NCBI GenBank assembly: GCA_011525685.1
Contig: WYBW01000108.1
Location: forward strand, 1-60,278
Length of the DNA stretch: 60,278 nt
From: Verrucomicrobiia bacterium
GTDB lineage: Bacteria > Verrucomicrobiota > Verrucomicrobiia > Limisphaerales > JADLHS01
Reading direction: 5' to 3'
Shown here: positions 27,980 through 35,407 of the stretch, one piece after another
How positions within the stretch are numbered: position 1 is the stretch's first letter
How the letters are laid out: the number at the start of each line of letters is the position of its first letter
The notes under the pieces: generated by a model
The model's input: the letters and a program-made list of their open reading frames with translations, nothing else
Databases searched by the model: none
Told to the model about the DNA's origin: nothing
Position numbers and translations under genes: made by a program

Positions 27980-28851
27980 GGTGCTGAGATTTGGGTGAAT
28001 GAGTCGGGCCGGAATTCTGACAAACGGTCCGCGGCGGTCAGGAAGTTGTCAATCAGAGCGCGGCGGCGGCGGCGCAACTCCTGGAGCAGGGAGCGCACGT
28101 TGCGCGCTGGCAGCAACGCCAGTTGCACGGCCTGTTGCACGGCGGCAATGAGCACCTCCATGTCCTGGATGTCGCCCATCAATCCCTGATAGGCCTGCAT
28201 CCGCCGCAACCGTCCGGCGCGCAACCGCGGAAACAGCGGCTGCAACAGTTCGCTGGCGTAGCGGTATCGCTTGAACGCCACCCGCAGGCGGTGAATGGTT
28301 TCCGTCCGCGTGCGGCGCACCCGGCCGCGCAGGACGGCGACATGATTGAAGGTTTCGCGCAGGGCGGCGGCGGCCAGTGCGCGCGTGCGTTGGGGTGAGC
28401 TCCCGCCGCCGGTTTCGCGGAGTTCCTTGGCCAGCGCCTTCAGCCGGCGCTCCAACTGGACCTGCTTGGTGCGCTTGATCTCGCGCTGCAACTCGCCGAT
28501 GAGCCGCTTCTCCCGGCGCCGCAGGATCAGTTCGAACTCGCGCGCTTCCGGGAAGTCACGCCGCAGCGGTTTCAACAGGAGCAGTTGCACCTGGGTGTCG
28601 CGGAGTTCATCGAAGGCGTCCAGCCGCTTCTTGAAAGTCCTCCGCGTCTTTCTCAAGGAATCCTCGAAGTGCAGCGCGCGCAACAGGTCCAGCAGGGCCA
28701 GCAGGCGCCGGGTTTCGATGCGCAGGTCATGAACGGCCGTCTCGGAAAACTTCTGCTGGCAGCGGGCCAGCCGTTTGCGATAGCGCCGCCGCATGGCTTT
28801 GAGGCCATCGCACAGATGCTCCGCCAGTTCGGCTGGGAATTCACCCTTCAT
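27976..28851 (-). CDS. CHAD domain protein (polyphosphate-associated)
   Basis: The protein is 291 residues from the ATG at 28851 (MKGEFPAELAEHLCDGLKAM); a TTG at 28863 overlaps the ppk1 stop and is an alternative. It is one long helical CHAD domain very rich in Arg and Lys, with the conserved His blocks in ETAVHDLRIETRRLLALLDL near residue 45 and ETIHRLRVAFKRYRYASELL in the second half. CHAD domains bind polyphosphate through basic grooves and localise to polyP granules. Its position between ppk1 and sixA agrees with that. There is no CYTH or TTM partner domain fused to it. Confidence 0.93.
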   Translation of the reverse strand: MKGEFPAELAEHLCDGLKAMRRRYRKRLARCQQKFSETAVHDLRIETRRLLALLDLLRALHFEDSLRKTRRTFKKRLDAFDELRDTQVQLLLLKPLRRDFPEAREFELILRRREKRLIGELQREIKRTKQVQLERRLKALAKELRETGGGSSPQRTRALAAAALRETFNHVAVLRGRVRRTRTETIHRLRVAFKRYRYASELLQPLFPRLRAGRLRRMQAYQGLMGDIQDMEVLIAAVQQAVQLALLPARNVRSLLQELRRRRRALIDNFLTAADRLSEFRPDSFTQISAP

Positions 28852-28859
28852 CGCTTGCG

Positions 28860-31010
28860 TCAAAATGGCCGGCGGGCCAGCTTGACCTCTGGGTAAGGGC
28901 TTCTCGCCGTGCGCGATTTCGAGCCGCGGCCTGTGCCCTCGTTGGCCAGGGCGATAAATTCAAACTGGCTGCGGCGGGCCCTGGCTTTGGGGGCCGGGCG
29001 GGATGCAAGATAGCTGCCGTCGGATTGCAGCATCCGGGCGCGGCAATTGTCCGCCAGCGGCAGCGCCAGCAGTTCGGAGATGATCCGCTCGCGCACGTTG
29101 CCGTCCAGGATCGGGAAGGCCGTCTCGATGCGGCGATAAAGATTGCGCGGCATCCAGTCGGCGCTGCTGAGATACACCTCGGGCTGCGCGGCGTTCTCGA
29201 AGTAGTAAATCCGGCTGTGTTCCAGGAAACGGTCCACGATGCTGCGCACGGTGATGTTCTCGCTGACGCCCTTGACGCCGGGCCGGAGGCAGCAGATGCC
29301 ACGCACGATCAAATCCACTTTCACACCCGCCTGCGAGGCCCGATAAAGAGCCTCGATGATTTCGCGATCCACGAGCGAGTTCATCTTGGCGATGATGCGG
29401 GCCGGGAAGCCGTGGCGCGCGTCCTCCACCTCCCGCTCGATGAGGGCCAGCAGCCGGGTGTGCAGATCGAACGGGGCCACCAGCCACTGCCGCAGCGGGC
29501 GGAACTGGCAGATGCCGGTCAGCAGATTGAACAGGTTCGTGGCGTCCTCGCCAAACCCGGGGTGGCAGGTGAACAGGCCCACGTCGTTGTAAATCCGCGC
29601 GGTGGCCGGATTGTAATTGCCCGTGGCCAGATGCACGTAACGCCGGATCTGGTCCTTGTCCCGCCGCACGACCAGCGTGGCCTTGGCGTGGATCTTGTAA
29701 CCCACCAAACCATAGACCACGTGGACGCCGGCTTCCTCCATCTGCCGCGCCCATTGGATGTTGCTCTGCTCATCGAAGCGCGCCCGCAGTTCGACCACGG
29801 CCGTGACCTGCTTGCCGTTCTTTACCGCGTCCACCAACGCGCCGATGATGCGCGGGTCGCCGCCGGTGCGATAAAGCGTTTGCTTGATGGCAAGCACCTC
29901 CGGGTCGGCCGCGGCTTGTTGCAGAAACTGCACGACACTTTCAAAACTCTCGTACGGATGATGCAGCAGAATATCGCGCTGCCGGATCGCGGCGAAGAGG
30001 TCCGGCTTGTGGCGCAACGGCGCGGCGATGGGAGCGATGAACGGGGCGTAACGCAACTCCGGCGAATGATCGCCATCGCACAGGGTCATCAGCCGTACCG
30101 GGTTCAAGGGGCCGTCCAGCACGTAAAGATCATCCTCCGTGAGACGCAGCCGTTGCAGGAGGTCGGTGCGCACCTCCGGCGGGCAACCGCGCTCGACCTC
30201 CAGGCGCACCGCGTCGCCCCGGCGGCGGCGTTGCAACTCCTTTTCCACCGCGGCCAGCAGGTTGGCCACCTCCTCCTCGTCAATGTACAACTCGCTGTTG
30301 CGCGTCACCCGGAAACACCACCAGCCCACGATGTTCGTGCCCGGGAACAGCTCGCCGATGTAATGGCCGATCAACTGGCCCAGAAACACATGGTCCATCC
30401 GCCCGTCGGCGCGCGGCAGGCGGACCAAACGCGGCAGGACGCGGGGCACCTGGACCACGGCCAGCCGCTCGACGGTTTTGCGCCCGGTCTGGGCCTTCAG
30501 CCGGACCACCAGATTGAGCGAGCGATTGAGCAGTTGCGGAAACGGATGGGCCGGGTCGAGCGCCAGCGGCGTCAACACCGGCAGGACTTCCGAGTAAAAG
30601 TACTTTTCGATCCACGCCCGATCGTGCTCGTCCAGTTCGGACAAGCGCAGGAAACGGAATCCGCGCTTTTGCAGCGCCGGCCGCAAGCGGTTCTGCCAGC
30701 AGTCGTCCAGCGCGCTGACCATGCGCCGCACGCGCTGGGTGATGGCGCGGAAGGTCTCGGTCGGCGTCCGCCCGTCCACGCTCCGCGTGGCCGCCTCGCT
30801 TTCCATCTGTTGCTTGATGCCAGCCACGCGCACCTCGAAGAACTCGTCGAGGTTCGAGCTGGTGATGCAAAAGAACTTGAGCCTCTCCAGGAGTGGATTG
30901 TCGGGGTTCAGCGCCTCATCGAGCACCCGCTGGTTGAACTCCAGCCAGCTCAATTCGCGATTGATGAAGTGCTGGGGTTTGAATGTGCTTGTGCTCACGG
31001 CGGCGGCCAA
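28860..31010 (-). CDS. ppk1: polyphosphate kinase 1
   Basis: The protein is about 716 residues; the start is TTG at 31010 or GTG at 30998 (VSTSTFKPQHFINRELSWLE), as there is no ATG. The family N-terminus FINRELSWLEFNQRVLDEA is clear. The phosphorylated His is in VGYKIHAKATLVVRRD, the second catalytic His is in YVHLATGNYNPATA, and a further PLD-like block is VKVDLIVRGICCLRPGVKG. PPK1 reversibly polymerises the gamma-phosphate of ATP into polyphosphate. The C-terminal tail (RSQFEFIALANEG and a basic end) follows the usual core. The CHAD gene follows within 8 bases, and ppx is divergent 331 bases away. Confidence 0.95.
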   Translation of the reverse strand: MAAAVSTSTFKPQHFINRELSWLEFNQRVLDEALNPDNPLLERLKFFCITSSNLDEFFEVRVAGIKQQMESEAATRSVDGRTPTETFRAITQRVRRMVSALDDCWQNRLRPALQKRGFRFLRLSELDEHDRAWIEKYFYSEVLPVLTPLALDPAHPFPQLLNRSLNLVVRLKAQTGRKTVERLAVVQVPRVLPRLVRLPRADGRMDHVFLGQLIGHYIGELFPGTNIVGWWCFRVTRNSELYIDEEEVANLLAAVEKELQRRRRGDAVRLEVERGCPPEVRTDLLQRLRLTEDDLYVLDGPLNPVRLMTLCDGDHSPELRYAPFIAPIAAPLRHKPDLFAAIRQRDILLHHPYESFESVVQFLQQAAADPEVLAIKQTLYRTGGDPRIIGALVDAVKNGKQVTAVVELRARFDEQSNIQWARQMEEAGVHVVYGLVGYKIHAKATLVVRRDKDQIRRYVHLATGNYNPATARIYNDVGLFTCHPGFGEDATNLFNLLTGICQFRPLRQWLVAPFDLHTRLLALIEREVEDARHGFPARIIAKMNSLVDREIIEALYRASQAGVKVDLIVRGICCLRPGVKGVSENITVRSIVDRFLEHSRIYYFENAAQPEVYLSSADWMPRNLYRRIETAFPILDGNVRERIISELLALPLADNCRARMLQSDGSYLASRPAPKARARRSQFEFIALANEGTGRGSKSRTARSPYPEVKLARRPF

Positions 31011-31341
31011 GATAGCGGACTCAGACTGCGGCAGGCAATCCGGTTCGGGAAGTTACAATTCGGTGACGAATGATTCACCGGCGGGACCGCCTCAGCTTCT
31101 TTGGGCGGGCCGGCCCGCGCCGTGTTCCAGCGGAAAGTGAGATGGCGAGAAAGTGAGAACGTGAAAGAGCCGCTCTCTGCGCTGAAATCTCACGTTTCCG
31201 CGCACCCATTCTCCCTCCCACGCGCGAAAACGAGTCAATCTCGTTAAAAACCCCGGCGCACTGGACCGGTAAACAACCGGCGCACAAGATGTCACCGCCT
31301 TTTAACTTGGGAAGCGCGCCGCGGACTGCTCTAATCTCCTC
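31011..31341. other. divergent control region between ppk1 and ppx, with palindromes
   Basis: No gene is seen in these 331 bases. A 14-bp perfect palindrome GCGGGCCGGCCCGC is at 31105-31118. An inverted repeat follows: GCGGAAAGTGAGAT (31130-31143) against ATCTCACGTTTCCGC (31187-31201), complementary apart from one extra base. Promoters for both polyphosphate genes must lie here. I saw no confident Pho box or -35/-10 pair. Confidence 0.6.
31130..31201. repeat. GAAAGTGAGA-type inverted repeat
   Basis: The arms 31130-31143 and 31187-31201 pair apart from a one-base bulge, around a 43-base loop that again contains AAAGTGAGAACGTGAAAG. A similar AAAGTGAGA-containing inverted repeat lies at 41246-41333. 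Confidence 0.6.
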
Positions 31342-32301
31342 ATGCCAACCGCGCGCCGCGCAGTCATTGATGTCGGCACCAATTCCGTGAAACTGCTCGT
31401 GGCCGATGTGACCAGCCACGAGGTCCAGCCGGTGCTGGAGGACAGCAAACAGACCCGGCTGGGCAAAGGTTTCTATGAGACGCACCGGTTGCAGCCTGAA
31501 CCCGTCGCCCAGACGGCTCGCGCCGTGGCCACGTTCGCCAACAAGGCCCGCCAGCTCGGCGCCGGCAGCGTCCGCATCATTGCCACCAGCGCCGCGCGCG
31601 ATGCGAAGAATCCGGGTGAACTGGCCGCCGCCATCGCCGAGGCAACCAATCTGCGGCTGGAAATCATCTCCGGGGAACAGGAGGCCGACTGGGCCTTTCG
31701 CGGCGCGACCACCAATCCGAAGCTGGCGGGCACGCCGCTGCTGTTGCTGGAGGTGGGCGGCGGCAGCACGCAGTTCATCCTCGGCCAGGGCGAACAAAAA
31801 CATTTTCGCCGGAGCTATGCGCTCGGGGCCGTCCGGCTGTTGGAAACCATCCCGCACTCCGACCCGCCCAAGCCGGAGGAACTGGCGGCCTGCCGGGAAT
31901 GGCTGAGGAATTTCCTCTACACCAAAGTCGGCTTTGAACTCGAACCAGCCCTTCAGCGCGAAGTCAGCCTGCACGCGCGGCACCAGGCGGTCCGGCTCGT
32001 GGGCACCGGTGGCACGGCGACGATCCTGATGCGCATGGAAAATGGCATGGACGATTACGACCGCGAACGGATCGAGGCCACGCGTCTCGCCTTCGAGACA
32101 GTCCGGGCCTGGGCGGAACGGCTGTGGAGTCTGCCGCTGGCGGAACGGCGCAAGATCCGGGGACTGCCCAAGGAGCGCGCCGATGTCATGCTGACCGGCA
32201 TCCTGATTTACGAGGCCGTGATGGAGGTGTTCGCCTTTTCCGAACTGCGCGTCAGCACCCGCGGCTTGCGTTTCGCGGCGGTGATGGAGGAGGTGCAGTG
32301 A
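31342..32301 (+). CDS. ppx: exopolyphosphatase, Ppx/GppA family
   Basis: The 319-residue protein has the ASKHA-fold phosphate loops AVIDVGTNSVKLLVADV at the N-terminus, IIATSAARDAKNPGELAAAI, the catalytic SGEQEADWAFRGA (Glu) near residue 112 and the second loop LLEVGGGSTQFILG near residue 136. The length is that of the short Ppx group (about 310 residues, lacking the C-terminal HD-like domain of E. coli Ppx). It should remove phosphate from the ends of polyphosphate and perhaps act on pppGpp. It is transcribed divergently from ppk1, so synthesis and breakdown genes share one control region. Confidence 0.92.
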   Translation: MPTARRAVIDVGTNSVKLLVADVTSHEVQPVLEDSKQTRLGKGFYETHRLQPEPVAQTARAVATFANKARQLGAGSVRIIATSAARDAKNPGELAAAIAEATNLRLEIISGEQEADWAFRGATTNPKLAGTPLLLLEVGGGSTQFILGQGEQKHFRRSYALGAVRLLETIPHSDPPKPEELAACREWLRNFLYTKVGFELEPALQREVSLHARHQAVRLVGTGGTATILMRMENGMDDYDRERIEATRLAFETVRAWAERLWSLPLAERRKIRGLPKERADVMLTGILIYEAVMEVFAFSELRVSTRGLRFAAVMEEVQ

Positions 32302-32313
32302 TCGCCGCTGTGC

Positions 32314-33744
32314 TCAGTCGCTTTGCTTGCGCTTCTTCTTCGGCGTGGCTTCCGCCGCCGCGGCGCGGTCGTTGCCGATGTCTGGTTGATTGTCCGTGGG
32401 CAGCCATCGCACCAGCTCGGCCCGCTGGCGTTCAACCCCGGCCTTGCCCGCCAGATTATCCCACTCGAAAGGATCGCTGTCTTCGTCGTAAAGCTCCTCG
32501 CCGCCATCGGCATAACGGATGAACCGCCAGTTCTCCGCGCGCACGGTGTGGTTCAGATACCGGTACGTCGTGATGGCCGGCTTGTCCCACGCGGCTTTGG
32601 GATCGGCCAGCAACGCCCGGAGGCTTTCGCCCTGGACGTGTTTCGGAGTCGGGATGCCGCACAAATCCGTGAGTGTCGGATAAATGCTCATGAAGTCCAC
32701 AGTGCGATCGCAACGCGCATTGGCCTTCGTCACTCCCGGCACGACCCAGATGAGCGGCGCGCGGGTGGCCTCCTCCCACAGCGCGAACTTGCGCCAGTGC
32801 TGCTTCTCACCCAGATGCCAGCCGTGGTCGCTCCACAAGCAAATGATCGTGTTGGTCGCATAGGCCGATTGGTCGAGCGCCTCCAGCAAGCGGCCCACCA
32901 TGGCATCGGCATAGGTAATGGCCGCCAGGTAGGCTTGGATCGCTTCCTTCCAACGGCCTGATTTCAGCATCGCCGCGTGGTCGCCTTCGGGACGCGCCAT
33001 GCGGATCGCCGCGGGCGGCAGGTCGGTCAAGTCATCCTCGCGGTGCGGCGGCAGCTCGATCCGGTCCAGCGGGTGAAGATCGAAATACTTGCGGGGGACG
33101 TTCCAAGGCATGTGCGGCTTGTGCAAACCAATGGCCAGAAAGAAAGGCCGGTCATGCTGCCGACGCAACTGCTCGATGCCGTAGCCGACGATGTTCCATT
33201 CGCGCAGGTCCTCGTCGCCGCAATCCAGTGGCGCGAACCGGATTCCGCCCACGCCGGAGTCGCCCGTCGGCTCGGGATCGCGTCCGGTGTTTTCCAGGTA
33301 ATCGTCCCATTCGCTGCGGCGCTTGTAGGACTCGTGATAAATCTTGCCCGCGCCACAAACGTAATACCCTGCCTTGCGAAACACCGTGGTGAGCGGCTGG
33401 TCCTCCGGGATCACGCGCCGCCAGTCGTTGCCGTTGTCGTAAACCCCGGTGGTCGAGGGCCGCCGCCCGGACATCAAGGCCGCCCGCGAGGGATTGCACG
33501 AAGGAGCGGCGCAGTAACTTCGCGTAAACCAGACCCCGCGGGCCGCGAGCCGATCGAGGTTGGGCGTCTGCGTTTGCGGATTGCGCCCGAGATAACCGAC
33601 CCAGTGATTCAGATCATCAATGGCAATGAACAGCACGTTTGGCCTGGCGTCCGTTCGTACAGACTCCACCGCCTGAGGTGAGGCATGCGGACCAAGCGCC
33701 AAAAGCGTGAGAATCAAAAGGCGAAGGCACAGACGTTGTTTCAT
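32314..33744 (-). CDS. secreted sulfatase (arylsulfatase A / iduronate-sulfatase type)
   Basis: The protein is 476 residues from the ATG at 33744, which opens a signal peptide (MKQRLCLRLLILTLLALGPH). An in-frame extension to 33921 would run into the neighbouring gene and is unlikely. The metal-binding start is PNVLFIAIDDLNHWVGYLG. The formylglycine site is C83 in APSCNPSRAALMSG (C-x-P-S-R), which needs a maturating enzyme (FGE or anSME) not in this window. Later marks are LHKPHMPWNVP and ICLWSDHGWHLGEKQHWRKF. It hydrolyses sulfate esters, probably of polysaccharides, outside the cytoplasm. It follows the redox genes on the same strand, but its role looks separate. Confidence 0.92.
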   Translation of the reverse strand: MKQRLCLRLLILTLLALGPHASPQAVESVRTDARPNVLFIAIDDLNHWVGYLGRNPQTQTPNLDRLAARGVWFTRSYCAAPSCNPSRAALMSGRRPSTTGVYDNGNDWRRVIPEDQPLTTVFRKAGYYVCGAGKIYHESYKRRSEWDDYLENTGRDPEPTGDSGVGGIRFAPLDCGDEDLREWNIVGYGIEQLRRQHDRPFFLAIGLHKPHMPWNVPRKYFDLHPLDRIELPPHREDDLTDLPPAAIRMARPEGDHAAMLKSGRWKEAIQAYLAAITYADAMVGRLLEALDQSAYATNTIICLWSDHGWHLGEKQHWRKFALWEEATRAPLIWVVPGVTKANARCDRTVDFMSIYPTLTDLCGIPTPKHVQGESLRALLADPKAAWDKPAITTYRYLNHTVRAENWRFIRYADGGEELYDEDSDPFEWDNLAGKAGVERQRAELVRWLPTDNQPDIGNDRAAAAEATPKKKRKQSD

Positions 33745-33829
33745 GGGCAAAAGAATGGTCCGCTGCTCGGCGCGTAATGTCCAGCCTTTGCAACGCCTGA
33801 GCCGGCGCTGAGTGTGGGAGCAATAGACT

Positions 33830-35407
33830 TTACGAACCGCCTGCCTCGGACTTGAACACCAGCGCCCCGGTCGGGCAATGCTCCACACATTCGGCGGCCA
33901 CCTTCTGCAGGCCGGCATCAATCTCCCGACTGAAGGGCACGCCGACTTTGACGTCGAAACCGCGACCGATGAACGTGAGGCCCAGCGGCTCGGCCGCCAT
34001 CTCGGTCAGTTTGACGCAAATGCCGCACAGGATGCACTTGCCCGGCTCGAAGATGATCCCGCCCGGTTGCAGGTGTTGCTCGAATTTCTTCCGCTCCGAG
34101 CGAAACCGGTTGGCATCGGCGTCATACACCTGCGCCCAGTGTTGGAGCACGCAGTTGCCCGACGAACGGCAATCGCAATGCAGGCAACGGGAGGACTCAA
34201 TGGCCGCCTCGGCGCGGTTGTGGCCGAGGCAACGGTCGCACGGGGAAACCCGGCCGGCGCTGTTGGCGCCGCGCAGGAACTCGCGCAATTCGCCGGGGTC
34301 CAGACGGCCCATCACACTCGAAAACGTTTTCTCCGGCCGGCGCGGCGCCACGCCGAACAGATGCCGATGCACGCACTCGGCCACGGCCCGGCCTTCGCTC
34401 ATGGCTTTGACCAGTTGCTTGACCGGTTTGACGGCGCTGCCGGCGGCAAAGACATCCGGCGCGCTGGTCCAGCCGGTGTTCGGATCCGTCTTGATGCCGT
34501 GCGGGCCGAGCACCACGCCCAGGTTGTGGGTGTTGCGCGGAGAAATCTCGCCGAGCGTCAGCAACACCGCGTTGAAACCGCGGGACAGGCCCTCGAGGGT
34601 CAGGTCCTGGCCCAACGCCACGTTCAGTTTGAACTGAACCCCGAGCCGCTCGAGTTGCGCCAGTTCCGCGTCCAACACCTCGCGCGGGAGTTCAACCTCG
34701 GTGGTGCGCGTGCGGAGTGTTCCCCCCGCTTTCTCGTGGCGGTCCACCACGGTCACGGCATGACCCTCCCGGGCAAGAAAATGGGCCGCCGCCAGGCCCG
34801 CCGGCCCGCCGCCGATGATCGCCACGGATTTCCCGGTGTGCGGCTTGCACGGGGGAAGGTGAGGCGCGCCGGACTGGAGATCCTGGTCGGCCACGAATCG
34901 TTCCATCTCGCGAATGGCCGCCGGATCGTCCAGGGAGTTGCGGCGACAACCTTGTTCGCAAGGATGATGGCAAAGCCGTCCCAACACGGCGGGCAACGGC
35001 AAAGCCTGTCTCACGGTGACCGCCGCCTCGTGCAGCCGGCCCGCCTGAATGTGCCGCAGCATCACCGGCACATTGAGTTGCAGCGGACAAAGCCGGTGAC
35101 ACGGCGAGAGGCAGTCGCCCACATGGTCACTGAACAGCAACTCCAGCGCGGTCCGCCGCGCCTCATGCACTTCGGTGGTTTCGCTCTCCACCGCCATGCC
35201 CGGGGCCACTTTCGTCCCGCACGAGGGCACGAGCTTGCCGTTGAGTTTCACGAGGCACACCTGACAGGTGTTCAACGGGCCGCACTTTTCCAGATAGCAC
35301 AGCGTCGGAATGTCAATGCCCAGTTTGCGCGCCGCGTTCAACACGCTTTCACCCGGCGCGACCTGCACCGCGTGTCCGTCAATCGTGATGGAGAAATTCG
35401 CGCTCAT
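33830..35407 (-). CDS. GltD/NfnB-like flavoprotein with N-terminal [2Fe-2S] domain (StnC-like)
   Basis: The protein is 525 residues from the ATG at 35407, in an ATGA overlap with the upstream fusion gene; a longer frame to 35464 is not needed. Residues 1-75 are a plant-type [2Fe-2S] ferredoxin as in NuoG/HydA (LCYLEKCGPLNTCQVCLVKL). Next is a Fe-S region CLSPCHRLCPLQLNVPVMLR and CHHPCEQGC, then an FAD site SVAIIGGGPAGLAAAHFLAR near residue 195 and the GltD-type APDVFAAGSAVKPVKQLVKA. The end has two ferredoxin-like motifs (CLHCDCRSSGNC, CILCGICVKLTE). The usual NADPH-binding second Rossmann segment looks shortened. With the NuoE-F fusion it resembles Stn/Nfn-type electron-bifurcating transhydrogenases; this is inference. 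Confidence 0.85.
   Translation of the reverse strand: MSANFSITIDGHAVQVAPGESVLNAARKLGIDIPTLCYLEKCGPLNTCQVCLVKLNGKLVPSCGTKVAPGMAVESETTEVHEARRTALELLFSDHVGDCLSPCHRLCPLQLNVPVMLRHIQAGRLHEAAVTVRQALPLPAVLGRLCHHPCEQGCRRNSLDDPAAIREMERFVADQDLQSGAPHLPPCKPHTGKSVAIIGGGPAGLAAAHFLAREGHAVTVVDRHEKAGGTLRTRTTEVELPREVLDAELAQLERLGVQFKLNVALGQDLTLEGLSRGFNAVLLTLGEISPRNTHNLGVVLGPHGIKTDPNTGWTSAPDVFAAGSAVKPVKQLVKAMSEGRAVAECVHRHLFGVAPRRPEKTFSSVMGRLDPGELREFLRGANSAGRVSPCDRCLGHNRAEAAIESSRCLHCDCRSSGNCVLQHWAQVYDADANRFRSERKKFEQHLQPGGIIFEPGKCILCGICVKLTEMAAEPLGLTFIGRGFDVKVGVPFSREIDAGLQKVAAECVEHCPTGALVFKSEAGGS

Noticed and set aside
29025..31073. 682-codon open frame on the plus strand
   Set aside because: It is the exact antisense of ppk1, whose catalytic motifs are unmistakable; long antisense frames are expected at this GC content.
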